DNA from: an uncultured Bacteroides sp.
Lineage (GTDB): Bacteria; Bacteroidota; Bacteroidia; Bacteroidales; Bacteroidaceae
Assembly: GCA_949289295.1 (NCBI GenBank)
Contig: CASENM010000024.1
Location: forward strand, 53,703-117,702
Reading direction: 5' to 3'
DNA length: 64,000 nucleotides
How positions within the stretch are numbered: the stretch's first letter is position 1; each line of letters begins with the position of its first letter. The position numbers and the translations under genes are program-made. Below are positions 28,253 to 37,390 of this stretch, piece by piece. The notes under the pieces were generated by a model. That model was not told the origin of the DNA. It saw nothing but the letters and a program-made list of their open reading frames with translations, and made no database searches.

Positions 28253-29275
28253 ATGGGCTTATTCTCATTTACACAAAATATTGCCATGGACCTCGGCACG
28301 GCCAACACAATTATTATCAGCAATGACAAGATTGTAGTGGACGAGCCTTCAGTTGTGGCATTAGACCGCCGTACGGACAAGATGATTGCAGTAGGCGAAC
28401 GTGCGAAAATGATGTATGAAAAAGAAAATCCGAACATCCGCACCGTACGCCCACTCCGCGACGGAGTGATTGCCGACTTCAACGCCTGCGAGCAGATGAT
28501 GAGGGGACTCATCAAAAAAGTCAATCCCGGACGCCATCTGTTCACGCCGTCACTGCGGATGGTCATCGGCGTGCCTTCAGGCTCTACAGAAGTGGAGCTT
28601 CGTGCTGTACGGGACAGCGCAGAACACGCGGGCGGACGCGATGTATATCTTATTTTCGAGCCAATGGCCGCCGCATTAGGTATCGGCCTTGACGTGGAAG
28701 CCCCAGAAGGCAACATGGTGGTAGATATCGGAGGCGGATCCACAGAAATCGCAGTCATCTCATTGGGCGGCATCGTTTCAAACAATTCTATCCGTGTGGC
28801 AGGTGACGAGCTGACAGCCGACATACAGGAATATATGAGCCGCCAGCATAACGTGAGAGTAAGCGAACGTATGGCAGAACGTATCAAGATTCATGTAGGA
28901 TCTGCCATCACCGATTTAGGCGACGACGCACCGGAAGATTATATCGTAAGAGGACCTAACCGCATTACAGCCCTTCCGATGGAAGTACCCGTAGGATACG
29001 AAGAAATTGCACACTGCATGGAAAAGACGATTGCCAAGATAGAATCAGCCATACTCAGTGCATTGGAGAATACGCCTCCCGAACTTTATGCCGACATTGT
29101 GAACAATGGCATTTATCTGGCCGGAGGCGGTGCTTTGCTGCGCGGGCTCGACAAACGTCTGACCGACAAGATTAACATTCCGTTTCACATTGCCGAAGAT
29201 CCTTTGCTGAGCGTGGCAAAAGGTACGGGTGTCGCGTTGAAAAACGTTGACCGTTTTTCATTCCTGATGCGATAA
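28253..29275 (+). CDS. mreB: Rod shape-determining protein MreB
   Basis: Actin-like ATPase that forms membrane-bound filaments and steers the elongation machinery. The phosphate 1 motif MDLGTANT is near residue 11, phosphate 2 VVDIGGGSTEIAV near 160 and the adenosine motif LAGGGALLRG near 287. The 340-residue length is typical. A phenylalanine-containing N-terminus (MGLFSFTQN) suits membrane attachment. It is followed by a 112-base gap with a hairpin, then mreC. Confidence 0.95.
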   Translation: MGLFSFTQNIAMDLGTANTIIISNDKIVVDEPSVVALDRRTDKMIAVGERAKMMYEKENPNIRTVRPLRDGVIADFNACEQMMRGLIKKVNPGRHLFTPSLRMVIGVPSGSTEVELRAVRDSAEHAGGRDVYLIFEPMAAALGIGLDVEAPEGNMVVDIGGGSTEIAVISLGGIVSNNSIRVAGDELTADIQEYMSRQHNVRVSERMAERIKIHVGSAITDLGDDAPEDYIVRGPNRITALPMEVPVGYEEIAHCMEKTIAKIESAILSALENTPPELYADIVNNGIYLAGGGALLRGLDKRLTDKINIPFHIAEDPLLSVAKGTGVALKNVDRFSFLMR

Positions 29276-29292
29276 CGATTCCAGATATTCGG

Positions 29293-29362
29293 AAACAGAG
29301 AACCGGACATGAAGCCTGGTCCCGCCTGAAAGGAAACGACTTCATATTCAGTTCTCTGTTTT
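29293..29362 (+). terminator. Hairpin between mreB and mreC (possible attenuator)
   Basis: A perfect 11-bp inverted repeat AAACAGAGAAC / GTTCTCTGTTT with a 47-base loop, ending in a short T run, inside the mre operon. It could trim transcription of mreCD-mrdA-rodA relative to mreB or act as an mRNA processing barrier. Function not shown. Confidence 0.4.
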
Positions 29363-29387
29363 CAATCCATATATATTGTTGTTCCAC

Positions 29388-30242
29388 ATGCGAAACCTGA
29401 TCAATTTCCTCTTAAAATACAATCACTGGTTGCTCTTCATCTTGCTGGAAGTGGTTTCGTTCGCCCTGCTGGTTCATTTCAACAATTACCAAGGCAGCGT
29501 ATATTTCACTTCGGCCAACCGGATTAGCGGTGCCATCTATGAAGCTGTAAATCAGGTGACACGTTATTTTGGACTGGTAGATGTCAACAAGGGTCTGACA
29601 GCCCGTAATGTAGAACTTGAAATTGAAGTGGAACGACTTTCGGAAGCATTGAGACATTATACAAAAGATTCCACAGAAGTAGTCCGGCTCCGCCGGGATG
29701 CATTGAAAGGCTATACAATCTATCCGGCAAAAGTCATAAACAACAGTGTGACCCACCCCAACAACTTCATTACCATCAATAAAGGGGAAGCTGACGGCAT
29801 AAAGCCGGAAATGGGAGTGGTCTGTGGAAACGGGGTGGTTGGAATCGTTTATCTGACAGGCGCACACCACGCCATCGTACTGCCTGTATTGAACTCAAAA
29901 AGCAACATCAGCTGTAAAATCAAACGGACCTCCTACTTCGGACTGCTGAAATGGGAAGGAGGCTCTTCACAATACGCTTATGTGAAAGATATGCCAAGAC
30001 ATTCTGAATTCTCATTAGGCGATACCATAGTGACAAGCGGACATAGTGCCGTGTTTCCCTCTGGCATCCCCATAGGAACTGTGGATGATATGACCGACAG
30101 CCACGATGGATTGTCATACCTGCTGAAAGTGAAACTGTTTGCAGATTTTGCCAAACTGAGTGACGTCCAAGTAATCAGTTCCCCCATAAGAAAAGAGCAG
30201 AAAGAGCTGGAAGACAGTCTGAAGGCAATAACAAACAAATAA
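29388..30242 (+). CDS. mreC: Rod shape-determining protein MreC
   Basis: Bitopic inner-membrane protein whose periplasmic part assembles with PBP2 and RodA. Hydrophobic segment at about residues 13-30, a coiled coil near 65-100, then the MreC beta domain (GVVGIVYLTGAHHAIVLPV near 150). 284 residues from the chosen start MRNLINFL; an in-frame ATG four codons upstream is possible. mreD begins 21 bases downstream. Confidence 0.92.
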   Translation: MRNLINFLLKYNHWLLFILLEVVSFALLVHFNNYQGSVYFTSANRISGAIYEAVNQVTRYFGLVDVNKGLTARNVELEIEVERLSEALRHYTKDSTEVVRLRRDALKGYTIYPAKVINNSVTHPNNFITINKGEADGIKPEMGVVCGNGVVGIVYLTGAHHAIVLPVLNSKSNISCKIKRTSYFGLLKWEGGSSQYAYVKDMPRHSEFSLGDTIVTSGHSAVFPSGIPIGTVDDMTDSHDGLSYLLKVKLFADFAKLSDVQVISSPIRKEQKELEDSLKAITNK

Positions 30243-30263
30243 CAGATTGACAGACAAGAAACT

Positions 30264-30761
30264 ATGCAAGTCCTGATAAGAATCAAATGGTTTATTATAT
30301 TAGTGCTTCTTCAGGCACTGGTGCTCAATCATGTGCATTTCGGTCAGTTTGCCACCCCACTGTTCTATATCTATTTCATCCTGAAATTCAATTCCGGAAC
30401 AAATGTCAGATCGCTGCTGCTGTGGTCCTTCATGCTGGGATTATGCATAGACATTTTCAGCAATACCCCCGGACTGAACGCTTCCGCATCCGTACTGACC
30501 GCATTCTGCCGCCCGCAAATGCTGCGCATACTGGCCACCCGCGACCTCAGCGAAAACTTTGAGCCTGGCATTCGGGTCATGGGATTCTCCCCATTCTTCA
30601 GATATACACTGTTCATGACATTTCTCCATGCAACAGTATTGAATCTGGTGGACGCTTTTTCATTCATAAACTTCCATACACTTACACTGCAGATAGTGAG
30701 TGACACCCTAATCACTTTGCTCTGTGTATTATGCGTGGATTCAGTGAGGAGGAACAAATAG
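30264..30761 (+). CDS. mreD: Rod shape-determining protein MreD
   Basis: A small polytopic inner-membrane protein, 165 residues with about five hydrophobic segments, identified by size, topology and position between mreC and the PBP2 gene. Sequence conservation in this family is low. Its last 31 bases overlap the start of mrdA in another frame, suggesting translational coupling. Confidence 0.85.
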   Translation: MQVLIRIKWFIILVLLQALVLNHVHFGQFATPLFYIYFILKFNSGTNVRSLLLWSFMLGLCIDIFSNTPGLNASASVLTAFCRPQMLRILATRDLSENFEPGIRVMGFSPFFRYTLFMTFLHATVLNLVDAFSFINFHTLTLQIVSDTLITLLCVLCVDSVRRNK

Positions 30762-32611
30762 TGGAACGCAACTACAATCTGGAAAAAAGGAAATATGTCA
30801 TTGCCGGAACAGTGATTGTGATTGTCGTCATCTTTCTTATCCGACTACTGTCACTGCAAATCATGAGTGAAGACTACAAAAAAAATGCCGACAGCAATGC
30901 TTTTCTAAAAAAAATCCAATATCCAAGCCGAGGAGTCATTTATGACCGCAACGGAAAGCTTCTGGTCTATAACCAGCCCGCATACGACATCACGGTGATT
31001 ATGAAAGAAATCACCCGACTTGACACGACAGACCTATGCAATACTCTCGGCATTACACCGGAGTTTCTGAAAGAACGGTTCCGCCACCTCAAAGACCGCC
31101 GGCAAAACCCGGGATACTCCCCTTATACCCATCAGGTGCTTCTTACCCAATTGTCGGCTGAAGAATGTGGGATGTTCCAGGAGAAACTGTTCAAGTTTCC
31201 CGGCTTCTATATCCAAAGACGTACCATCCGACAATACAACTATCATGCCGGAGCACATATATTAGGAGATATTGCAGAAGTCTCCAAATCAGAAATGGAA
31301 AACGATGAATACTACATTCCCGGTGATTTTATCGGGAAACTGGGTGTGGAGCGTTCCTATGAGAAACAGTTGAGAGGAGAAAAGGGAATAGAAATTCTTC
31401 TGCGTGATGCCCGGGGACGAATACAGGGCAACTACATGGACGGAAAATTCGACAAAGCTCCTGTACCGGGAAAAAATCTTACGCTAAGTCTCGATATCGA
31501 ACTGCAAGAACTAGGAGAACGGCTTCTGGAAGGGAAAATCGGAAGTATCGTCGCAATTGAGCCTTCCACGGGAGAAGTTTTGTGTATGGTTTCCTCCCCC
31601 ACCTACGACCCACGGATGATGTCTGGAAGAAACAGAGGGAAGAATCATGCACAAATGGCCCGCGACCCATGGAAACCTCTGCTTAACCGAGCCATCATGG
31701 GAACCTATCCACCGGGTTCCACATTCAAGACCGCACAGGCACTGACTTTCCTGCAAGAAGGAATCATCAGTCCCTCTACCTTATATCCATGCTATAAAGG
31801 ATTCACCTTCAGAGGACTGCACGTCGGATGCCATGCACATCCCTCGCCGCTATCCCTCATCCCGGCCATCGCCACATCATGCAACGGATATTTCTGCTGG
31901 GGACTCTATCACATGATAGGAGCGAAAAAGAAATACGGGTCTGTCCAGAAAGCCATGAACACTTGGCGCGACTATATGGTGTCAATGGGCTTCGGATACA
32001 CACTGGGGATAGACCTTCCGGGAGAAAAAAGAGGGTTCATCCCCAATGCCAGCGTCTATGACAAAGCGTATAGGGGAGCATGGAACGGACTGACCATTAT
32101 CAGTATCGCCATCGGACAAGGAGAAGTCACACTCACCCCCCTGCAAATCGCGAATTTAGGAGCGACTATCGCTAACCGGGGATATTACATCACCCCCCAT
32201 GTGGTGAAAGGAATCGAGGCAGACACCCTAAGTTCAATCTATCTCCAGAAGAATTATACGATGGCAGACAAGTCTCATTATGAAGAGGTCGTGCAAGGAA
32301 TGAGAGCGGCTGTCACGGGAGGGACATGCCGAGGAGCAAATCTTCCGGACATTGCCGTATGCGGAAAAACCGGAACTGCGGAAAACCGCGGAAAAGACCA
32401 TTCGGCCTTCATGGGATTTGCTCCGATGGACAATCCCCAAATTGCCATTGCCGTTTATGTGGAAAACGGCGGATTCGGTGCCGTATATGGAGTGCCTATC
32501 GGAAGACTGATGATTGAAAAATATCTGAAGAGAGAGCTCTCTCCAGAAGATGAACTATTGGCTACAGACATCCAAAAACGAAGAATCAACTATGGTCTAC
32601 AAGAGAGATAG
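30731..32611 (+). CDS. mrdA: Penicillin-binding protein 2 (peptidoglycan transpeptidase)
   Basis: Class B PBP that cross-links peptidoglycan during elongation, anchored by one N-terminal helix (about 22-42). The dimerisation region contains the line YPSRGVIYDRNGKLLVYN near 60. Transpeptidase motifs: PPGSTFK with catalytic Ser about 330, SCN near 382 (TSCNGYFCWG) and KTGTAE near 540. 626 residues. The start overlaps mreD and the end overlaps rodA by 20 bases. Confidence 0.95.
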   Translation: MRGFSEEEQIVERNYNLEKRKYVIAGTVIVIVVIFLIRLLSLQIMSEDYKKNADSNAFLKKIQYPSRGVIYDRNGKLLVYNQPAYDITVIMKEITRLDTTDLCNTLGITPEFLKERFRHLKDRRQNPGYSPYTHQVLLTQLSAEECGMFQEKLFKFPGFYIQRRTIRQYNYHAGAHILGDIAEVSKSEMENDEYYIPGDFIGKLGVERSYEKQLRGEKGIEILLRDARGRIQGNYMDGKFDKAPVPGKNLTLSLDIELQELGERLLEGKIGSIVAIEPSTGEVLCMVSSPTYDPRMMSGRNRGKNHAQMARDPWKPLLNRAIMGTYPPGSTFKTAQALTFLQEGIISPSTLYPCYKGFTFRGLHVGCHAHPSPLSLIPAIATSCNGYFCWGLYHMIGAKKKYGSVQKAMNTWRDYMVSMGFGYTLGIDLPGEKRGFIPNASVYDKAYRGAWNGLTIISIAIGQGEVTLTPLQIANLGATIANRGYYITPHVVKGIEADTLSSIYLQKNYTMADKSHYEEVVQGMRAAVTGGTCRGANLPDIAVCGKTGTAENRGKDHSAFMGFAPMDNPQIAIAVYVENGGFGAVYGVPIGRLMIEKYLKRELSPEDELLATDIQKRRINYGLQER

Positions 32612-34046
32612 TGTATGGAAGAACGTTGACTGGTGGACAATCGCACTCTATCTGGCACTGGTCATTCTGGGATGGTTCAGCATATGCGGAGCCAGCTATG
32701 ACTACGGCGAACCGGATTTCTTTGACTTTTCCACCCGATCCGGGAAACAACTGATGTGGATCGGATGCTCAGTTGCCCTGGGATTCATCCTCCTGATGAT
32801 TGAAGACCGCCTGTATGATACTTACGCTTACCTGATTTACGGATTTATGTTGCTCTTGCTGTTCGGAACTATCTTCAACCCACACGAGATTAAAGGCTCA
32901 CGCTCATGGATTGTTCTAGGACCAGTAAGTCTCCAGCCTGCCGAATTTGCCAAATTTGCCACAGCGTTGGCTCTTGGCAAATACATCGGTGAATACACAT
33001 TTTCCATGCAACGTACACGACATGTAATCATGTCTCTGGCTATCATTCTGGTTCCAATGACACTGATAGTCCTGCAGAAAGAAACAGGTTCCGCCCTTGT
33101 CTATCTCTCGTTCTTTCTGATGCTTTATCGGGAAGGAATGACCGGCGCTGTACTTTTTTCGGGTGTATGCGCAGTCATCTTCTTTATCGTAGGATTGCGA
33201 TTCGGAGCAGTCATGATGCCGGATGAAATGACCTCCTGGGGAGAATTTTCCGTACTTACACTGGTCATCCTGCTTGCTGCATTACTGGTCAGGCTATACG
33301 GTACACCCCATTCACGCATTCCGCTCTATATTTTAGGCATAGGAGGAGGGATAACTCTGCTCAGCAGTCTGTTTTCATGTTATGTCATACCTTTCAATGT
33401 ATGCCATCTCCAGCTTTGGCTGTGCGCCGCATTGGTTATCTACCTGACTCTGGTCTTCCTGCACGAAAGGTTGCAGAATTACCTATATATCATAGTCTTC
33501 ACGGTATGCTCCGTCGTATTCTTCTTTTCAACCGACTATGTATTCAACCAAGTACTCGAGCCTCATCAGAAAGTCCGTATCGAAGTCCTGCTGGGCATGA
33601 AAGACGATCCGGCAGGAGCCGGCTATAATGTCAATCAAAGCAAAATAGCCATCGGTTCGGGAGGATTGCTGGGAAAAGGATTTCTAAACGGCACACAAAC
33701 GAAACTGAAATATGTGCCCGAGCAAGATACCGATTTCATCTTCTGTACCATTGGCGAAGAGCAAGGGTTCATCGGGTCTGCTACCGTCATCCTGCTGTTC
33801 ATGACTTTAATTCTCCGGCTGATTATCTTGTCCGAACGGCAAGAAACCAGATTCGGACGCGTTTATGGATATTGTGTAATGGGTATCTTTTTCTTCCACC
33901 TGTTCATCAACATCGGTATGGTGCTCGGGCTGACTCCAGTCATCGGAATCCCTCTTCCTTTTTTCAGCTATGGAGGTTCTTCGCTCTGGGGATTTACCAT
34001 TCTGCTTTTCGTCTTCCTGAGGATTGATGCCTCACACGAGAAATAA
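32592..34046 (+). CDS. rodA: Rod shape-determining protein RodA (SEDS glycosyltransferase)
   Basis: SEDS-family peptidoglycan polymerase paired with PBP2. About ten transmembrane segments; 484 residues from the chosen start MVYKRDSVWKN. The family region SLQPAEFAKFATAL is near 117. The catalytic-loop region with KIAIGSGGLLGKGFLNGTQTK is near 355, and PLPFFSYGGSSL lies near 455. It is longer than E. coli RodA (370 residues) owing to an insertion of extra hydrophobic segments around 200-300. The gene ends 8 bases from the convergent gldH stop. Confidence 0.93.
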   Translation: MVYKRDSVWKNVDWWTIALYLALVILGWFSICGASYDYGEPDFFDFSTRSGKQLMWIGCSVALGFILLMIEDRLYDTYAYLIYGFMLLLLFGTIFNPHEIKGSRSWIVLGPVSLQPAEFAKFATALALGKYIGEYTFSMQRTRHVIMSLAIILVPMTLIVLQKETGSALVYLSFFLMLYREGMTGAVLFSGVCAVIFFIVGLRFGAVMMPDEMTSWGEFSVLTLVILLAALLVRLYGTPHSRIPLYILGIGGGITLLSSLFSCYVIPFNVCHLQLWLCAALVIYLTLVFLHERLQNYLYIIVFTVCSVVFFFSTDYVFNQVLEPHQKVRIEVLLGMKDDPAGAGYNVNQSKIAIGSGGLLGKGFLNGTQTKLKYVPEQDTDFIFCTIGEEQGFIGSATVILLFMTLILRLIILSERQETRFGRVYGYCVMGIFFFHLFINIGMVLGLTPVIGIPLPFFSYGGSSLWGFTILLFVFLRIDASHEK

Positions 34047-34054
34047 ACAAACTC

Positions 34055-34675
34055 TTACTTTCTTGAGGAAAGCCGGATGCCTATATCCGAAATACCCACC
34101 AGCGGATTGTCCCTCATCGCATGCACTATCCGGAGTTCCCGGTTGAACGAATCAGTTCCTATCACAAACGGTTTGTCATATACAAATACACTCTGATAGT
34201 AATGCCCCGCACTTCCTCCTTTATTCCACCGTCCTTCCTTATCTGCCAGATACAGATGCAACGTATCTGCCCGTAACGGCAAAGTGTCGCAAGGCACCTG
34301 AATCAGCAATAGCCATAAATCCCGATATTCATACCGCTCCGTATTGCGCACCCCTACTTCAAGAGTATAAGATGCAGAAGGAAGCCCGGAAGGGAGACAA
34401 AAAGCTAGAGAATCGCTCCGGTTCCATCCGGGGTTCTCCGGTACAGCCTGATAGGTATGATAAACCGTTTCATTTTTACAGGACGAAAAGAACAATAAGA
34501 CTGACAACGCAGGCAACAGGCATCTTCTTCCTATTCCAAAGAACTGCCGCAGGAAAGTACGGAAGAAACCCGTACGGACCTTACCATGACAGCCATACAG
34601 ATTTCTTCCATCCGGTCTTGTATATGACAGACTACGAGACAATTCCTCCTCAATGGAAGAGTCAGGCCTGCACAT
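34055..34675 (-). CDS. gldH: Gliding motility-type lipoprotein GldH
   Basis: A roughly 206-residue envelope lipoprotein, recognised by the C-terminal beta domain (SLAFCLPSGLPSASYTLEVGVRNT...YRDLWLLL), which matches GldH. The signal segment LLPALSVLLFFSSC carries a lipobox-like end. GldH belongs to the gliding/type 9 secretion accessory set in Flavobacteria but is conserved in non-gliding gut Bacteroidales, where its job is unclear. The start is uncertain: ATGs at 34675 and 34696 both overlap the end of ricT, and the n-region before the signal is unusually long for either. Confidence 0.75.
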   Translation of the reverse strand: MCRPDSSIEEELSRSLSYTRPDGRNLYGCHGKVRTGFFRTFLRQFFGIGRRCLLPALSVLLFFSSCKNETVYHTYQAVPENPGWNRSDSLAFCLPSGLPSASYTLEVGVRNTERYEYRDLWLLLIQVPCDTLPLRADTLHLYLADKEGRWNKGGSAGHYYQSVFVYDKPFVIGTDSFNRELRIVHAMRDNPLVGISDIGIRLSSRK

Positions 34676-36164
34676 CGGAATTTGTTTGTTTATCATTGTC
34701 TGACGCAATATTCCCTTCATTGTTTCCGGAACGGCGGCCACCGTCATTCCTACGGTTTTTCCGGTTGTTCCGGTAACTGCGCACCTGTCCTCCCTCAGTC
34801 TGAGCCACTACAGCCCCACTACTCCTTGGTTTTGCATTCTCTTCAGTCCGGCCACCCTTATGCGGACCATGGGCATTGTTACGTGTCGGTTTTTGTCCTT
34901 GCGACTGTTGCGCGACAACGGTAGTCTGTGCATCCGGATTTTCTCTTTCCGGCTTGCGTGAAGGGCGGTTCTTTTCCTTCACCGGTTTTGATTCCACGCC
35001 CCCTTCAGCAGACTTTCCACCTTTTTCTGGCAATTCTTTTGACTGAGCTACATGAACATTTTGCGGTGCCCCGTTCTTTTGTTTTTTCTTCTTCTTGCCG
35101 TTACGCGACTTGTCGAAACGAGTAAGGCTTTCCTGTTCCAGCAAATCCTTGGGCCGGTCTGGTTCTCTCGAATTGTAATTCTCCTCCAACTTGTCCGGCT
35201 TCTCACCACGCTTGTTCATGCTGATTACTTCAAAGGCCCTGCGTGAGGGAATCGTCACCTCATTGGCCAGGAAACTCTTGTCCGTACTGTAGGTTACCAT
35301 ATTCTTAAGGATATCGGCCTTGAAATAATAATAGGTATTGTCAACAGTTTCCAATACAATTTCTTTGCTCGGCAAACGTTTCTGGCACTCCACGTATGCA
35401 TCCACCTCATAATTCAGACAGCATTTAAGCTTGGCACACTGTCCGGCCAATTTCTGTGGGTTCAAGGAAATATCCTGATAACGGGCTGCACTTGTCGAGA
35501 CAGAGACAAAGTTTGTCATCCATGTAGCACAACAAAGTTCACGCCCGCACGGACCGATTCCTCCGATTCTACCCGCCTCCTGTCTTGCACCGATCTGCTT
35601 CATTTCGATACGCACACGGAAAGCCTCCGCAAGGACCTTAATCAACTGACGGAAGTCCACCCGTTCGTCTGCAATATAATAGAATATAGCCTTATTCCCG
35701 TCGCCTTGATATTCAACATCCCCAATTTTCATCTGCAGGCCCAAGCTTTCAGCAATTTTGCGCGAACGAATCATCGTATCATGTTCACGCGATTTGGCTT
35801 CTTCATATTTTTCCATATCCACCGGCTTTGCTTTCCGGTAAATACGGCGTATTTCCGCATCAGGCTTGATATTTGCCTTTTTCATCTGGAGAAGGACCAG
35901 GCGCCCTGTGAGCGTCACTGTTCCTATATCATGCCCCGGACTGGCTTCAACCGCCACTATATCCCCCTTTTCAAGATGCAACTTGTTGCTGTTCTTGAAA
36001 TATCCCTTGCGTGTATTCTTGAACTGTACCTCAACCATGTCCTGTTCTTCCGCATTGCCCGGAATGTCAGCAAGCCAATCGTATGTGTTCAGCTTATTAT
36101 CCTGTCGTCCGCAACCCTTACAACAAAGAGGACCGCTTCCGTTATTCAGCTTAAATTCATTCAT
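34662..36164 (-). CDS. ricT: PSP1-domain protein RicT (YaaT-like), with long basic tail
   Basis: Cysteine-rich PSP1 protein; in Bacillus, RicT with RicA and RicF binds Fe-S clusters and promotes mRNA processing by RNase Y. The 500 residues contain an N-terminal CCKGCG, the PSP1 core with GPCGRELCCATW near 212 and GQCAKLKCCLNYE near 245. After residue about 335 the protein turns into a low-complexity Lys/Arg/Asn/Gly/Glu-rich tail of about 165 residues, much longer than in the roughly 275-residue Bacillus protein and suggestive of nucleic-acid binding. It starts 9 bases after holB, as in Bacillus where yaaT follows holB. Confidence 0.88.
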   Translation of the reverse strand: MNEFKLNNGSGPLCCKGCGRQDNKLNTYDWLADIPGNAEEQDMVEVQFKNTRKGYFKNSNKLHLEKGDIVAVEASPGHDIGTVTLTGRLVLLQMKKANIKPDAEIRRIYRKAKPVDMEKYEEAKSREHDTMIRSRKIAESLGLQMKIGDVEYQGDGNKAIFYYIADERVDFRQLIKVLAEAFRVRIEMKQIGARQEAGRIGGIGPCGRELCCATWMTNFVSVSTSAARYQDISLNPQKLAGQCAKLKCCLNYEVDAYVECQKRLPSKEIVLETVDNTYYYFKADILKNMVTYSTDKSFLANEVTIPSRRAFEVISMNKRGEKPDKLEENYNSREPDRPKDLLEQESLTRFDKSRNGKKKKKQKNGAPQNVHVAQSKELPEKGGKSAEGGVESKPVKEKNRPSRKPERENPDAQTTVVAQQSQGQKPTRNNAHGPHKGGRTEENAKPRSSGAVVAQTEGGQVRSYRNNRKNRRNDGGRRSGNNEGNIASDNDKQTNSDVQA

Positions 36165-36173
36165 ATAAATTAT

Positions 36174-37304
36174 CTATCGTTGTTTCATTTCTACTATCAT
36201 TCGCAATGCCATGTCAAAAAATATCATTTTCGGGTTTACATTCTGCTCGACATGACATTGAGCCTCTTCCAGCAAAGCCATGACCGAAATGATATTCCTT
36301 TCGTTGATAAACGGCGAAAAGCGTATGGCAAACTGCTCTTCATCCGGATTCAAGTACACCATTTCCGGGTGACGGAAATTCGTGATAAAATTTTCTCTTA
36401 CCATCCGCTGACAATACTCAAGGAGATTCTTCTGACGCTCCCTCCCCATACCGGCCACCTGCTCGCTCCAAGTCTTCAGCGAACGGACATCCCTCCGGTA
36501 AGCCATACGCATCAGATTGACAAACAGCTCGAAACATAATCGGTTCTCTTCGCTCAACTGGATGTTTTCGACTGCCTTCAACAAACTGCCGGAAGAGCGG
36601 CGGGCTATATCATGGGCGTCTTCTTCCACCAATCCATAACGGTCTCTGAGAAAACGCTCTATCTCGTCATCAGCCAACGGATGGAGATTAATACGCTGCG
36701 TACGGCTGACTATAGTAGGGAGCAACGAATCCGGCTGCTCGCTGACCAGTAAAAAAACCGTTTTTAGCGGAGGTTCTTCCAGCAACTTCAGCAATTTGTT
36801 GGCGCATTCTGTATTCATCTTTTCAGGAAGCCATACCAACATCACTTTATAACCTCCCTGACTGGACTTGAAAGAAAGCTTGCGCTGAATCTCGTCACTT
36901 TCGCGTACATAAATCTGAGGCTGCTGGTTGCCGGCACCTATTTTCAGCATCCATTGCGGCAAATCCACATACAGATTCCGCTCCAGCATTTCTCTCCATT
37001 GCGGCAGAAAATCATCGCAGACAGAATCATGACCCGGTTTCCTTTTAACAATCGGGAAAGCAAAATGCAAATCCGGATGCGACAGCTTGTCCATCATCTT
37101 GCACGAGGGACAACTGCCGCACGCATCGTCCTCCAACGGGTGCCGACAGAGGAGATAGCGGGCCAGTGCCAAAGCCATAGGAAGCTTTCCGCTACCCGGA
37201 GTGCCTGTAAACAACAGGGCATGGGGCATCTTACCGCTCCGCACACTCTCGACAAGCTGGCATTTTGTTTCTTTCTGTCCGACTACTTCTCTGAAAAATG
37301 GCAT
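36174..37304 (-). CDS. holB: DNA polymerase III delta' subunit
   Basis: Clamp-loader subunit that helps load the sliding clamp. AAA+ fold with a P-loop-like GTPGSGKL at 34-41, where the Ser/Thr after the lysine is replaced by Leu, so ATP hydrolysis is not expected. Zinc-binding cysteines lie at 53 and in ACGSCPSC (about 61-68). The SRTQRI arginine-finger-like motif is near 195. 376 residues. It opens the holB-ricT-gldH unit; a TATTTTTG box and a palindrome lie at its start. Confidence 0.9.
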   Translation of the reverse strand: MPFFREVVGQKETKCQLVESVRSGKMPHALLFTGTPGSGKLPMALALARYLLCRHPLEDDACGSCPSCKMMDKLSHPDLHFAFPIVKRKPGHDSVCDDFLPQWREMLERNLYVDLPQWMLKIGAGNQQPQIYVRESDEIQRKLSFKSSQGGYKVMLVWLPEKMNTECANKLLKLLEEPPLKTVFLLVSEQPDSLLPTIVSRTQRINLHPLADDEIERFLRDRYGLVEEDAHDIARRSSGSLLKAVENIQLSEENRLCFELFVNLMRMAYRRDVRSLKTWSEQVAGMGRERQKNLLEYCQRMVRENFITNFRHPEMVYLNPDEEQFAIRFSPFINERNIISVMALLEEAQCHVEQNVNPKMIFFDMALRMIVEMKQR

Positions 37305-37305
37305 T

Positions 37306-37338
37306 TTTTGTCAACATTACTATAGCTTGACAAAAATA
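37306..37338 (-). promoter_or_regulatory. -7 box plus palindrome at the holB start
   Basis: TATTTTTG (37338-37331, minus strand) is a good -7 box 27 bases upstream of the holB ATG. It overlaps one arm of a perfect 9-bp palindrome, TTTTGTCAA at 37306-37314 and TTGACAAAA at 37327-37335. The other arm reaches the start codon, so a dimeric repressor could sit across the transcription start. Confidence 0.4.
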
Positions 37339-37390
37339 AGAAAAATATTATATATTCGGGGGAGAAACCGTACGCTTTTTATCAGACAGC

